From NCBI GenBank assembly GCA_017938365.1, contig JAGBBT010000103.1, forward strand, positions 1-46,557: a stretch of DNA of 46,557 bases, written 5' to 3'. Below are positions 1 through 9,294 of the stretch, piece by piece (within the stretch, counting starts at the first letter, position 1; each line of letters opens with the position of its first letter). The notes beneath the pieces were generated by a model. It saw only the letters and a list, made by a program, of their open reading frames with translations. It did no database searches and was not told the DNA's origin. Both the position numbers and the translations under genes were made by a program. The stretch comes from Treponema sp. GTDB taxonomy: Bacteria; Spirochaetota; Spirochaetia; Treponematales; Treponemataceae.

Positions 1-125
1 ACAAAATGACTATTTAAAATAGTTACTGCACCAAGAGAAACTAAAACAATAAATCCAATAATAATTGCTAATTTCACACCAATTGGAAATTTTACATCTC
101 CAATTGTAGCTACTTCTTTTTTCAT
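1..125 (-). CDS. N-terminus of a membrane signalling protein (partial, runs off the window)
   Basis: The minus strand opens an ATG at 125 preceded by a GAGAG ribosome binding site. Only about 41 residues are visible. A short charged cytoplasmic N-terminus ending KFPIGVKL is followed by one strongly hydrophobic segment (about residues 20-37), the layout of a signal anchor. The KFPIGVKL start followed by a membrane segment recalls treponemal membrane adenylate/guanylate cyclases with a periplasmic sensor domain; this is a memory-based inference and the catalytic part is outside the window. It is unrelated in operon terms to tyrS, which is closed off by its own terminator at 291-334. Confidence 0.6.
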   Translation of the reverse strand, partial: MKKEVATIGDVKFPIGVKLAIIIGFIVLVSLGAVTILNSHF

Positions 126-219
126 AAATCAACTCTCTACACAATCAGAATTGTCTTATTTCAACTTATCTCAGTAATTATAAAATAACGAAAGTTTATA
201 TTCAATATAAACAACCCTG

Positions 220-246
220 TTCTATATCAGCAATGCTGACATAGAA
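220..246. promoter_or_regulatory. 27-bp interrupted palindrome upstream of the partial gene
   Basis: TTCTAT and ATAGAA arms enclose TCAGC and GCTGA arms with an AAT centre, 11 paired positions with one symmetric mismatch pair (A226/C240). Neither side has a T-run, so it is not an intrinsic terminator. It lies about 95 bp upstream of the start codon at 125, where an operator or a 5' UTR hairpin would be expected. Confidence 0.4.
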
Positions 247-290
247 TATTATAACTAAAAAAATGAAAAAAACATTTTATGTCTGCTATA

Positions 291-334
291 AAAAGGCGGC
301 GAGACTTTGAAGTACACCTCAAAGCTTTCTCGCC
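291..334 (-). terminator. Intrinsic terminator of tyrS
   Basis: GGCGAGA (298-304) pairs with TCTCGCC (328-334), and inside it CTTTGA pairs with TCAAAG. On the minus strand the hairpin is followed by GCC and a run of five T. It sits 30 bp after the tyrS stop. Confidence 0.8.
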
Positions 335-365
335 ACTTCTTATATAAGTATTATTAATGAATTAT

Positions 366-1610
366 TTATTTTATTACAACACGGCAGAATTTTTTCTTTC
401 CGGCTCTAAGTACAAATTCACCATCTTCATCAACATCATTTAATGTAACTATAGCTTTTACATCTGATATATTATTTCCATTTACAGAAGCGCCACCCTG
501 CTGAACTAAACGTCTTATTTCACTATTAGAACCACCAAGTTTTGCCATTGCAAAAAGATTAATAATTCCCATACCATTTTCAAATTCTGATTTTGCAATA
601 TCAACTGTTGGCATTTGAGTTTTATCGCCAGTTCCACTAAAGGCAGCTCTAGCTCCAGCTAAAGCATTATCAGCTTCTTCTTTTCCATGAATGATGGATG
701 TTACTTCATATGCAAGTCGCTCTTTTGCTTCATTTATATTACCACTACAAATTTGAGCAATTTCTTCTAAAGGTAAGAATGTAAATAACTTAAAGAATTT
801 TTCTACATCAGGATCTGCAACATTTCTCCAATATTGGAAGAATTCAAATACAGTTGTTAAATTCTTATCGAGGAATATAGCACCTTTTTCTGTTTTTCCC
901 ATTTTTTTACCATCAGAACGAGTAATTAATGGGAAAGTTAATCCATATACAGCATGTTGTTGATTTAATTCTGTTGTTCCACCTAATTTACGACGAATCA
1001 AATCAACTCCGGCAGTAATATTACCCCATTGATCATCACCACCAATCTGAAGCACAACATTATGTCTTTGATGTAACATTAAAAAGTCATAACTTTGTAA
1101 AAGCTGATAATTAAATTCTATAAAAGACAGACCTTTTTCTAATCTTTGTTTATACGCTTCAAAAGAAAGCATTTTATTTACAGAAAAACAAGAACCTATA
1201 TCTCTTAAAAAATCTATATAATTTAAATCTGCAAGCCAGTTTTTATTGTTGTCACTAAAAGCAGTTTTATTATCAAATCCAATAAAGTTATTTAACTGAG
1301 ACTCAATTGATTTTACATTTTCATCTATTTGTTCATAAGAAATCATTTTTCTCATTTCAGTTTTACCACTAGGATCTCCAATACGAGCTGTTCCACCTCC
1401 AATAAGAGCAATTCCACAGTGACCTTCATTTCGGAGATGTCTTAATGCAAAAAACGGAACCATATGTCCTATATGAAGACTTGGACCTGTTGGATCACAT
1501 CCTACATAAAATGTTATTGGTCCTTTGTCCATCAAATCAGAAAGACCTTGTTCATCTGTACATTGTGCAAAAAATCCACGAGCTTTTAAGTTTTCTAATG
1601 CCTTATTCAT
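366..1610 (-). CDS. tyrS: Tyrosyl-tRNA synthetase
   Basis: A class I aminoacyl-tRNA synthetase of 414 aa that charges tRNA-Tyr in the cytoplasm. The HIGH signature is exact (H46-I-G-H49, in SLHIGHMVPF). The Tyr-binding region GGDDQWGN is present, and the KMSKS loop appears as KKMGKTEKG near residue 235. The last 70 residues form an S4 RNA-binding domain (EIRRLVQQGGASVNG). Length and domain order are normal for bacterial TyrS. The start is supported by AGGAA seven bases before the ATG. The gene is transcribed alone, divergently from nadE, with a terminator just downstream. No T-box leader is visible in the short upstream gap. Confidence 0.97.
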   Translation of the reverse strand: MNKALENLKARGFFAQCTDEQGLSDLMDKGPITFYVGCDPTGPSLHIGHMVPFFALRHLRNEGHCGIALIGGGTARIGDPSGKTEMRKMISYEQIDENVKSIESQLNNFIGFDNKTAFSDNNKNWLADLNYIDFLRDIGSCFSVNKMLSFEAYKQRLEKGLSFIEFNYQLLQSYDFLMLHQRHNVVLQIGGDDQWGNITAGVDLIRRKLGGTTELNQQHAVYGLTFPLITRSDGKKMGKTEKGAIFLDKNLTTVFEFFQYWRNVADPDVEKFFKLFTFLPLEEIAQICSGNINEAKERLAYEVTSIIHGKEEADNALAGARAAFSGTGDKTQMPTVDIAKSEFENGMGIINLFAMAKLGGSNSEIRRLVQQGGASVNGNNISDVKAIVTLNDVDEDGEFVLRAGKKKFCRVVIK

Positions 1611-1704
1611 AAAATTTCCTTTTTAAATTTTGATTAATTTTACTGAAAAACTTAAGTCTATTCAACATTGATAAAAATGACACCAACAAGTCTAAAACTT
1701 AGTG

Positions 1705-1733
1705 TTTATTATTTTAAAAAAAATCTATATAAT
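1705..1733 (+). promoter_or_regulatory. Possible leaderless promoter of nadE
   Basis: A perfect TATAAT (1728-1733) ends six bases before the conserved ATG at 1740; a weak -35 (TTTATT, 1705-1710) lies 17 bp upstream. There is no Shine-Dalgarno sequence before this ATG. The expected transcription start would coincide with the start codon. Confidence 0.4.
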
Positions 1734-1739
1734 TTTCCT

Positions 1740-3689
1740 ATGGATTACGGTTTTATTAGAAGTGCCTGTGCTTCTCCCAAATTAATTGTAGGAAATTGTT
1801 CATACAATGCACAACAAATTATTGAATGTATAAACGACGCAAAGAAAAAAAATGTAAATGTTTTTGTCTTTCCTGAACTTTGTATTTGCGGTTGTACATG
1901 TGGCGATTTATTTTTTCAAAAAACATTACAAGAAGAATGTATAAAAAGCATAGAGTATATCGCAAAAGAGACTTCCAAATTTAACTGTCTAATTTTAGTA
2001 GGTTCCCCTATTTATAATAAAAATTCTCTTTATAACTGTGCAATTGCCATCTTTAAAGGTAAAATTTTAGCTGTTATTCCAAAGACCTTAATCCATAATT
2101 ATGGGGAGTTAAACGAATATAGATACTTTAATTCTGCTTTAGGCTGCGATTTAAAAAAAGTTTATTTAAGTGCTGAAAATCCGGAAATTCCTTTTGGAAC
2201 TGATATTATACTGGAAGATTCTAAAAACCCATTAATCTCTATTGCTGTTGAGTTATCTGATGACTTAACACTTCCTCTTTCTCCTTCTACACAAGCAGTT
2301 ATGCAAGGTGCTACAATAGTTGCAAATTTAAGTGCATCAAACGAAATTGTAGGAAGAGCCGACTACAGAAAACTTTTAATATGTTCCCAAAGTAAAAAAA
2401 CAACCTCAGTTTACCTTTATGCAAATGCAAGTAAAGAAGAAAGTACTACAGATTTAGTTTTTTCTGGACATAATCTTATTGTAGAAAATGGTAAAATCTT
2501 AAAAGAATCAAATTTATTTAAAAACGAAACTATTATTTCTGATATAGACTTAGAATTAATTTCTCAGGACAGAAAAAAAACAACTGGTTCTATTAATAAT
2601 TCTATTTCTAATTCCCAAAACCTCAGAATAGTTAATTTCGATTTAGACAAAATAGAATCTTCTCCAAAAACATTAGAACGCACTATTAATCCTTATCCAT
2701 TTATCCCTTCCAATGATATAGATAAGTCAAAAAGATTCTCTGATATTATAAATTTACAAATTAATGCTTTGGCAAAAAGAATATTACATATAAATGCAAA
2801 ATCGGTTGTTATTGGGTTAAGCGGAGGTTTAGATTCAACTTTAGCACTTTTAATTGTTGTAAAAACTTTTGAACTATTAAACAAAGACAAAAACTCAATT
2901 ATTGCTATAACAATGCCTGGATTTGGAACAACCGATCGAACTTATAATAACGCTTGCTTATTAGCAAAGGAACTAAAAGTCTCTTTGAAAGAAGTAAAAA
3001 TCACAGATGCCATTATTCAACATTTTAAAGATATAAACCACGATATAAATATTCATGATGTTACTTACGAAAATTCCCAAGCAAGAGAACGAACTCAAAT
3101 TTTAATGGACATTGCAAATGAAGAACAAGGACTTGTTGTTGGTACAGGAGATTTAAGTGAATTAGCATTAGGTTGGGCTACATATAATGGAGACCAAATG
3201 AGTATGTACGGTATTAATTCTTCAATTCCAAAAACATTAGTAAAACACCTTGTAAACTGGATTGCAGAACAAGAAAATAATAACGGAAATACAACAGTAT
3301 TTAATGTATTAAAAGATGTATTAAATACACCTGTAAGCCCAGAACTTCTGCCACCAACAAACAACAACATTAGTCAAAAAACAGAAAACATAGTTGGTCC
3401 CTATGAATTACATGATTTTTTTATTTATTATGCTTTACGATATGGTTTTTCGCCACGAAAGATATTTTTTCTAGCAAAAAATGCGTTTACTCAATATAGT
3501 AATTCTGAAATAAAAAAATGGTTGATATCTTTTTACAAAAGATTTTTCTCACAGCAATTTAAACGAAGTTGCATGCCTGATGGAGTAAAAGTAGGAACTG
3601 TAGGATTATCTCCAAGGGGAGATTTAAGAATGCCAAGTGACGCATCTTCAGAACATTGGATAAAGGAGTTAGATTCATTAGAATGTTAA
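1740..3689 (+). CDS. nadE: NAD+ synthetase, two-domain NadE with a substituted glutaminase nucleophile
   Basis: The family makes NAD+ from deamido-NAD+, ATP and nitrogen from glutamine. An N-terminal nitrilase-type glutaminase domain (about 1-290) is joined to an ATP pyrophosphatase-type synthetase domain (about 320-649). The synthetase half is intact: SGGLDS ATP-binding loop, GTGDLSELALGW, and LSPRGDLRMPSD. In the glutaminase half the catalytic Glu (FPE, residue 46) and Lys (VIPK, residue 115) are present. The position of the nucleophilic Cys (VEICED in M. tuberculosis NadE, C176) reads VELSDD, with Ser173 encoded by TCT at 2256-2258. Two further glutamine-site residues also differ. The ATG at 1740 (MDYGFIR) was chosen because family members start there; the frame is open upstream to a TTG at 1668 and an ATG at 1677. 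The product is probably an ammonia-dependent synthetase (inference). Confidence 0.93.
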   Translation: MDYGFIRSACASPKLIVGNCSYNAQQIIECINDAKKKNVNVFVFPELCICGCTCGDLFFQKTLQEECIKSIEYIAKETSKFNCLILVGSPIYNKNSLYNCAIAIFKGKILAVIPKTLIHNYGELNEYRYFNSALGCDLKKVYLSAENPEIPFGTDIILEDSKNPLISIAVELSDDLTLPLSPSTQAVMQGATIVANLSASNEIVGRADYRKLLICSQSKKTTSVYLYANASKEESTTDLVFSGHNLIVENGKILKESNLFKNETIISDIDLELISQDRKKTTGSINNSISNSQNLRIVNFDLDKIESSPKTLERTINPYPFIPSNDIDKSKRFSDIINLQINALAKRILHINAKSVVIGLSGGLDSTLALLIVVKTFELLNKDKNSIIAITMPGFGTTDRTYNNACLLAKELKVSLKEVKITDAIIQHFKDINHDINIHDVTYENSQARERTQILMDIANEEQGLVVGTGDLSELALGWATYNGDQMSMYGINSSIPKTLVKHLVNWIAEQENNNGNTTVFNVLKDVLNTPVSPELLPPTNNNISQKTENIVGPYELHDFFIYYALRYGFSPRKIFFLAKNAFTQYSNSEIKKWLISFYKRFFSQQFKRSCMPDGVKVGTVGLSPRGDLRMPSDASSEHWIKELDSLEC

Positions 3690-4558
3690 GTTATCAACAC
3701 ATTTTTCATGCTGGTAATCATGCTGATATTTTGAAACATATCACAATAACTCTTATTCTGACTTATTTAACACAAAAAGATAAACCTATCACAGTTTATG
3801 ACACTCACGCAGGAGCTGGATTATACTCTCTAAATGACGAAAGGGCTCTAAAAACAGGAGAATTTTCTGAAGGAATAAAAAAACTGATAACAGTTATAAA
3901 TCAAAACAAACTAAATAATGAAGTTCAAAAATTAATTTCGCCATATTTAAAAATTGTGAAAAATTATTATTCTAATAACTTCTATCCTGGTTCACCTTTT
4001 TTTGAACTAAACCTTTTGCGAAAAAATGATGAGATTATTCTTTCAGAATTACATCCACAAGTAATTAATGAATTAAAAAAAAATATAAAAACAGAATTAT
4101 CTAATTTACACACAAACCATAATGACAATATTCCTAATGTAAATATTCATTTCAGAAATGGAATTGAAATGTTAAAAGCTTTAACTCCTCCCAAAACAAA
4201 AAGAGGTTGTGCAATAATTGATCCAAGTTTTGAAGATAAATCAGATTATGATGATGTGGCAAATTTAATTTGTGATATATACAAAAAATGGTCAAACGGA
4301 ACTCTTGTTTTATGGTATCCTTTAATTGAACGACGCTCATATGAAATTGATTTTATGAAGAATAAAATTAAAGATCTTGTAAACCAATCATCCCTGGAAG
4401 ATAAAACTATTGATATTCAGTTAGAAATAAAAAATCCTGCCGAAATGACAGGATTAGCAAATTTATACGGAAGTGGAATGTTTGTTGTAAATCCTCCATA
4501 TGAATTAAAGTCTCAAATGGCCCTAATTACAACAAGTCTAAAAGAACTTCTTATCTAA
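3683..4558 (+). CDS. rlmJ: 23S rRNA (adenine2030-N6)-methyltransferase RlmJ
   Basis: A protein of 291 aa matching the RlmJ family from its first residues (MLSYQHIFHAGNHADILKH). The family methylates A2030 of 23S rRNA with S-adenosylmethionine. The SAM-binding motif appears as DTHAGAGLY. The catalytic motif IV, DPPY in E. coli RlmJ, reads DPSFEDKSDYDDV here; this variant should be checked against other spirochaetes but does not look like decay. The ATG at 3683 overlaps the end of nadE by 7 nt, and AAGGAG lies 14 bases upstream, so the two genes are translationally linked. A longer frame starting at 3656 lacks family similarity. Its 3' end overlaps the convergent gene at 4551 by 8 bp. Confidence 0.9.
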   Translation: MLSYQHIFHAGNHADILKHITITLILTYLTQKDKPITVYDTHAGAGLYSLNDERALKTGEFSEGIKKLITVINQNKLNNEVQKLISPYLKIVKNYYSNNFYPGSPFFELNLLRKNDEIILSELHPQVINELKKNIKTELSNLHTNHNDNIPNVNIHFRNGIEMLKALTPPKTKRGCAIIDPSFEDKSDYDDVANLICDIYKKWSNGTLVLWYPLIERRSYEIDFMKNKIKDLVNQSSLEDKTIDIQLEIKNPAEMTGLANLYGSGMFVVNPPYELKSQMALITTSLKELLI

Positions 4559-5039
4559 ACCACCATCTTGCCCCTGTTGAGAAAGGAAAGCAAAGAGGTC
4601 TAAAAACAAAATCCCAATCATCTTCATGCTTTATTCCTAAATAAGGATTCCAAGCAGCTTGACAGTATAACTCCAATTCTTTTGAATCTAATATAAACCA
4701 GTCCAAGCCAATTCCTATTCTAGCACCTGTATTCAGTCCAAAGTCATCAAACTCTAAACCTGCTGATATGCCCCAAAAAACATAATAATTTACAGGATCA
4801 GAAACAGTCTTATAAACAAACCAATTATCTGCTGTTGCACCTATATTTCCATCAAAGAAAGATGAATTAACAGACAATGTCCATGGAGTTTTATCGGAAC
4901 GAATTGTTCCAGAAAAAAAATTATTGTAATACGGACCTGCTTCAAAACCGATTTCTCCACCTACTCCAACATCAGAATATACATTTACAACGCATAAAAC
5001 TGATAATAAAAGAATTGATAATAAACTTTTTTTATTCAT
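4551..5039 (-). CDS. Small secreted beta-barrel-like protein
   Basis: A 162-aa protein with a clear Sec signal peptide (MNKKSLLSILLLSVLCVVNVYSD, cleavage probably after YS). The mature part alternates aromatic and glycine-rich strands (GFEAGPYYNNFF, LNTGARIGIGLDWF) and ends in aromatic residues (ARWWFR), typical of a small outer-membrane beta barrel. It resembles in style the spirochaetal DUF3996 barrel family, which is a guess from pattern alone. GGAG eight bases before the ATG supports the start. It lies between convergent rlmJ and codirectional clpB. Confidence 0.75.
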   Translation of the reverse strand: MNKKSLLSILLLSVLCVVNVYSDVGVGGEIGFEAGPYYNNFFSGTIRSDKTPWTLSVNSSFFDGNIGATADNWFVYKTVSDPVNYYVFWGISAGLEFDDFGLNTGARIGIGLDWFILDSKELELYCQAAWNPYLGIKHEDDWDFVFRPLCFPFSTGARWWFR

Positions 5040-5085
5040 AATAACTCCAATTATTTTATGCTCTTATAATATCATCTAAGTTCTT

Positions 5086-7689
5086 TTATGCAAAGACCAA
5101 GACTTTTTCGCCAGAAAGTTCAGTCACACAGGTAGTTATTACATTACTATTTTCTACAACCTTTCCTTCCAAAATCGCTTTGGCCAATGGATTTTCTACA
5201 TAATTTTGTATTGCACGTTTTATAGGTCTTGCACCAAATAATGGGTCGTAACCTTTTTCTGATAAAAAATCAATTGCACTGTCGTCAAAGGTTATATTAA
5301 TTTTTCTATCTTCCAATCTTTGTTGAACTCGTTCTAACTGATTTTTTACAATATTTACAATACAGTTTTTATTCAATCGACCAAACATAACAATTTCATC
5401 AATACGATTTAAGAATTCAGGTCTGAAAGTCTGTTTTAACAAGTTATCAACATTCTCTCGGATATTTTTTAGTTGCTCATCAGTTTCTGCATCTAAAATT
5501 AAATCACTACCAATATTACTTGTCATAATTATTATTGTATTTTTAAAATCAACAACACGTCCCTGTCCATCTGTTAAACGACCATCATCAAGAACTTGCA
5601 ACAAAACATTAAATACATCTGGATGTGCTTTTTCAATTTCATCAAACAAAATAACACTATATGGACGGCGACGAACAGCTTCTGTCAATTGCCCACCTTC
5701 GTCATAACCTACATATCCTGGAGGAGCACCAATTAAACGAGTAACACTAAACTTTTCCATATACTCCGACATATCAATTCTTGTTAGTGATCTTTCATCG
5801 TTAAATAGGAAGTCAGCTAAAGTTTTTGCTAATTCTGTTTTTCCAACACCTGTCGGACCAATAAATAAAAAACTTCCTAAAGGTTTATTTGGGTCATTTA
5901 GCCCAGCTTTATTTCTTCTGATAGCATCAGAAACAACAGTTACAGCTTCATCTTGTCCAACAACTCTTTTATGTAAAACTTGTTCAAGTTGAACATATTT
6001 TTGTTTTTCGCTAGTCATCATTTTTGAAATTGGAATCCCTGTCCAAGTACTTACAACTCTTGCAATATCTTCTTCTGTAACTTCTTGTCTTAATAAAGAC
6101 TGTGGATGAGATGATTCATGTTTTCTTTTTTCATCTAATAATTTAGAATCTGCTAACTGTCTTTCTAATTCAGGAATAATACTGTATTTGTATTCCGCAG
6201 CTTTTGCCAAATTTCCTTCTCTCGTAAACTTTTCTTCTTCAAATTTGGCATTTTCTAAATCCTCTTTCAACTTGCGAGATTTATCAATTTCAGCTTTTTC
6301 ATTTTGCCATTCTAATCTCATTGCATCTCGTTGGGTTGTTATTTCCGATAATTCTTTTTCAAGTTTTTCTAAACGTTCTTTACTAGAAGAATCATTTTCT
6401 TTAGATAAGGATTGTTTCTCAATTTGTAATTGCAATATCTTTCGTTCTAATTGATCCAATTCTGTAGGTTCGCTTTCTATTTCCATTTTTATTCGACTAG
6501 CAGCTTCGTCTACCAAATCAATTGCTTTATCTGGTAAAAACCTATTAGTTATATATCGATTACTAAGTGTTGCAGCAGCAACTAATGCTTCATCATTAAT
6601 TTTTACACCATGATGAATTTCATACTTATCTCTTAATCCTCTAAGAATTGCAATTGTATCTTCTACATTTGGTTCTGCACATAATACTTGCTGAAATCGT
6701 CTCTCTAAAGCAGCATCTTTTTCTATATATTTTCTATACTCATTTAATGTTGTTGCTCCAATTGCTCTTAACTCACCTCTAGCCAAAGCAGGTTTTAATA
6801 AGTTTGAAGCATCCATTGAACCTTCACTTGCTCCAGCTCCAACAATTGTATGTAATTCATCAATAAATAGAATTATTTGCCCTTCACTTTTACTTACTTC
6901 TTCGATAACTGCTTTTAATCTTTCTTCAAATTCACCTCTGAATTTTGCACCTGCAACAAGACTTCCCATATCTAAGGATAAAAGCCTTTTATTTTTTAAG
7001 CTATCAGGAACATCTCCACTAGCAATTCTTCTTGCTAAACCTTCTACAATTGCAGTTTTTCCAACACCTGGTTCACCTATTAAAACTGGATTATTTTTTG
7101 TTCTGCGAACAAGAACTTGCATAACTCGGCGGATTTCATCATCTCTTCCAATTACTGGATCTATTTTGTCTTGTCTAGCACGAGCTGTTAAATCTGTTGT
7201 ATATTTTTCTAATGCTTGAATTTTGCTTTCTGGATCTTGAGAATCAACTTTATTATTTCCACGCACTGTTTTTAATGCATCTAAAATTGTTTCTTTTGTT
7301 ATTCCGTGCTTTCTTAATAATTCTCCAACTTTACCATCTGATTGTGCCATTGCAAGAAAAATGTGTTCTGTCGAAAGATACTGATCTTTTAAGGTCGCCA
7401 TTTCTTTTTCTGCTTTAGCAAGTATTTTCTGAGCTTCATTTGAAAGAGATAACTGAACATTTCCTTTAACAATTGGATAGGATTGTAATAATTGTTTTAA
7501 TGAAGATAATATTTCTGACTTTTGAACCCCAATTCGTTCTATTAATGGAGATACAATTCCTTCTTTTTGTTCTATTAACGCTTGTAAAATATGCTCAAGA
7601 CCAATTTCACTATGGTCATTCTGTTGTGCAATAGCACTGGCAGTTTGAATTGCATCTTGTGTTTTTAATGTAAATTGTTCGTAATTCAT
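5086..7689 (-). CDS. clpB: ATP-dependent disaggregase ClpB (Hsp100)
   Basis: An 867-aa hexameric AAA+ chaperone that extracts proteins from aggregates with DnaK. The N-domain occupies residues 1-145. The first AAA module has Walker A GEPGVGKT at 205-212 and Walker [11 protein letters not shown]. The charged middle coiled-coil domain lies at about 410-530, and the second AAA module has GPTGVGKT near 606. The C-terminus is complete ([19 protein letters not shown]). This is the normal length for ClpB; there is no ClpA/ClpC-type protease-docking context. GAGG eight bases before the ATG supports the start. No CIRCE element is visible in the upstream gap, so heat-shock control cannot be read from sequence. 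Confidence 0.97.
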   Translation of the reverse strand: MNYEQFTLKTQDAIQTASAIAQQNDHSEIGLEHILQALIEQKEGIVSPLIERIGVQKSEILSSLKQLLQSYPIVKGNVQLSLSNEAQKILAKAEKEMATLKDQYLSTEHIFLAMAQSDGKVGELLRKHGITKETILDALKTVRGNNKVDSQDPESKIQALEKYTTDLTARARQDKIDPVIGRDDEIRRVMQVLVRRTKNNPVLIGEPGVGKTAIVEGLARRIASGDVPDSLKNKRLLSLDMGSLVAGAKFRGEFEERLKAVIEEVSKSEGQIILFIDELHTIVGAGASEGSMDASNLLKPALARGELRAIGATTLNEYRKYIEKDAALERRFQQVLCAEPNVEDTIAILRGLRDKYEIHHGVKINDEALVAAATLSNRYITNRFLPDKAIDLVDEAASRIKMEIESEPTELDQLERKILQLQIEKQSLSKENDSSSKERLEKLEKELSEITTQRDAMRLEWQNEKAEIDKSRKLKEDLENAKFEEEKFTREGNLAKAAEYKYSIIPELERQLADSKLLDEKRKHESSHPQSLLRQEVTEEDIARVVSTWTGIPISKMMTSEKQKYVQLEQVLHKRVVGQDEAVTVVSDAIRRNKAGLNDPNKPLGSFLFIGPTGVGKTELAKTLADFLFNDERSLTRIDMSEYMEKFSVTRLIGAPPGYVGYDEGGQLTEAVRRRPYSVILFDEIEKAHPDVFNVLLQVLDDGRLTDGQGRVVDFKNTIIIMTSNIGSDLILDAETDEQLKNIRENVDNLLKQTFRPEFLNRIDEIVMFGRLNKNCIVNIVKNQLERVQQRLEDRKINITFDDSAIDFLSEKGYDPLFGARPIKRAIQNYVENPLAKAILEGKVVENSNVITTCVTELSGEKVLVFA

Positions 7690-7735
7690 ATATTGTACCT
7701 CAATTTAAATCTACTAAAGAATCTCATATAAAGCC

Positions 7736-7784
7736 AATAAAAAAAGCGTATCTTTAAGAAAAACTTTTATCTTTCCAAAGATAC
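7736..7784 (-). terminator. Intrinsic terminator between the 7818-9002 gene and clpB
   Basis: GTATCTTT (7748-7755) pairs with AAAGATAC (7777-7784). On the minus strand the hairpin is followed by GC and a run of T. An alternative tight hairpin (TATCTTT-GG-AAAGATA) competes for the upstream arm. Confidence 0.6.
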
Positions 7785-7817
7785 ACTTTACATTTTTTTG
7801 TGTGTGTTGGGGGAATT

Positions 7818-9002
7818 TTATTCTTCACCATCATCAATAGTACCATATTCACAAAGTGCATTTGATACTGTTGCATGTTCTTGTAAAACTATACTTTTCC
7901 CTGTTTTTTTATATATACGAATTTCTCCATATCCATTGCTTCCTGCCAAAATTTTTAATAGAGATTTTCCACCTGCAGGTACTTCGTAATCTCTAATAAA
8001 CATATCTTTTACAACAGAAAATATATCAATATCAATTACAATATTTCCTTTATGAATACTAACAGACCAATGAAGTTTTTCATCATCATCATCCTTAGGC
8101 ATAGAAGACCAATCATGAATTTCTGAATAATTATCGAACAAATTATTTCCACTTAATTCATAATTTTTACCTTCTAAACTTACAAATATGCTAAGTCTAC
8201 CATCAAATTCCCCTTCGACAGCAAAACAAGATTTATTTAATAAATGACCAGTTATTGAACTAGTTAAGGTTGCTGATGATAAATGAAAAAAAGGATTTGG
8301 AAGTTTTGAACCCCAAGATTTATCTATATACCCAGCAGGATTTCTTGGCATTACGGTGTACTCTTGTCCATCTACATGAACGATTCCTGCATATACGGTT
8401 TTTGCTCCAATAGGTATCCAAAAATTAGTTTTATTATTACAAAGAGGATTAGACATTATGTTTTTTTCGAAATGTAAATTCCAATCCATTTTTCCTGCTG
8501 AACATAAATATTCTGCATGTTCTAATAAATCATTTTCTTCAACACAAATAGAACCAACTATAGAATCATGAGAAAAAATACAATTATCCAATTTGATTGC
8601 ATCATCATTTTTCGACCAAACTAAAGAAGATGCAGAATAAAACTTATTAAATTGCTTTCCACCCTCACCAAAATAACCTGCTTTTAATAAAGCATAACTT
8701 GGCAAAACAAACACTTCTTGGGAAACGGTTAATGCAGAATCGGTTCCTGCTAAGGCATATTGTAAATCATCGGCAGAAGACAATTTTAACTTTGATTTTT
8801 GAGCTATTGTTGGTTCTGAAGGAGAAATTAAAGGATTAACATAATATATTTCTATAAAGAAAGTTTTTTGTTCACCAGATATTTTATTTATACCATTAAA
8901 AAGATATCGTATCTTTTCAAAGCCATTACGACGTAACTTTCCTTTTAAAAGGTATTTATCAATTTTTTTTATATTATTAGATGCCGACATTAAAGCCCCC
9001 AC
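7818..9002 (-). CDS. Tocopherol-cyclase-like family protein of unknown role
   Basis: A soluble-looking protein of 394 aa (390 from the internal ATG) without signal peptide or membrane helix. Features include NGFEKIRYLFNGIN followed by TFFIEIYYVNP, a central PRNPAGYIDKSWG, LPNPFFHLSS, and CFAVEGEFDGRLS. This layout recalls anaerobe proteins annotated as tocopherol cyclase-like (PF14249-type, lipocalin-like beta sandwiches); the assignment is tentative and no substrate is inferred. Two starts are possible: GTG at 9002 with AAGGAA ten bases upstream, or ATG at 8990 with GGGGG five bases upstream. Both lie within a hairpin loop or stem (8981-9034), suggesting translational control. It follows the 72-aa gene by about 55 bp and has its own terminator. 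Confidence 0.65.
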   Translation of the reverse strand: MGALMSASNNIKKIDKYLLKGKLRRNGFEKIRYLFNGINKISGEQKTFFIEIYYVNPLISPSEPTIAQKSKLKLSSADDLQYALAGTDSALTVSQEVFVLPSYALLKAGYFGEGGKQFNKFYSASSLVWSKNDDAIKLDNCIFSHDSIVGSICVEENDLLEHAEYLCSAGKMDWNLHFEKNIMSNPLCNNKTNFWIPIGAKTVYAGIVHVDGQEYTVMPRNPAGYIDKSWGSKLPNPFFHLSSATLTSSITGHLLNKSCFAVEGEFDGRLSIFVSLEGKNYELSGNNLFDNYSEIHDWSSMPKDDDDEKLHWSVSIHKGNIVIDIDIFSVVKDMFIRDYEVPAGGKSLLKILAGSNGYGEIRIYKKTGKSIVLQEHATVSNALCEYGTIDDGEE

Positions 9003-9034
9003 ACCAAAGAAATTCCTTTTTATAGTGTCGGCAT
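8981..9034 (-). promoter_or_regulatory. 9-bp hairpin enclosing ribosome binding site and start codons
   Basis: ATGCCGACA (8981-8989) is the exact reverse complement of TGTCGGCAT (9026-9034). In the minus-strand transcript the 36-nt loop holds AAGGAA and the GTG at 9002; the ATG at 8990-8988 runs into the 3' arm. On the plus strand the hairpin is followed by T residues, but no plus gene ends nearby, so a terminator role has no obvious client. Confidence 0.5.
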
Positions 9035-9055
9035 TTTTTTTATTCTAATTAAGTC

Positions 9056-9274
9056 TTATTTAAAAATCTTTTTTAGTGTTTTATCAAAATCATTCTTTTC
9101 TTGAGGAAAATTATCATCAAGATATTCAAAACACTCTACAGCAACTTTCTGTACATGTTCATACCATATTCTATATAATTCAGGTTTAAAATTATCTCCT
9201 GGATAAGGAGCACCTTGAATATCTGAAACTAATTGTCTGAGCATTTTTACACATAAATCAAATTTTTTATTCAT
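9056..9274 (-). CDS. Small conserved-looking cytoplasmic protein, function unknown
   Basis: A 72-aa protein starting MNKKFDL. It is charged and rich in aromatic residues (PELYRIWYEHVQKVAVECF, YLDDNFPQEKNDFDK) and has no signal or membrane segment. The ATG at 9274 was chosen because AAGGAT lies eight bases upstream; a longer frame begins with an ATG at 9295 that overlaps the stop of the peptidase gene by one base. It belongs to the transcription unit of the M16 protease. I do not recognise the family. Confidence 0.6.
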   Translation of the reverse strand: MNKKFDLCVKMLRQLVSDIQGAPYPGDNFKPELYRIWYEHVQKVAVECFEYLDDNFPQEKNDFDKTLKKIFK

Positions 9275-9294
9275 AAACACATCCTTGTCTTCCA

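Noticed and set aside
1611..1739. T-box or other riboswitch upstream of tyrS or nadE
   Set aside because: The gap is too short and shows no T-box sequence or stable stems.
1668..1739. Upstream extension of nadE (TTG 1668 or ATG 1677)
   Set aside because: The extra 24 residues have no counterpart in NadE families, which start at the position of the ATG at 1740.
2693..3370. Minus-strand frames inside nadE
   Set aside because: They lie opposite conserved NadE synthetase motifs and have no start signals.
4152..4206. RlmJ motif IV change (DPSF for DPPY) as loss of function
   Set aside because: The rest of the active site and the frame are intact, and variation at these positions is plausible within the family; noted in the gene entry only.
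7690..7817. Possible CIRCE element or heat-shock operator before clpB
   Set aside because: The inverted repeat there (GTATCTTT/AAAGATAC) does not match CIRCE and has the shape and T-run of a terminator for the upstream gene.
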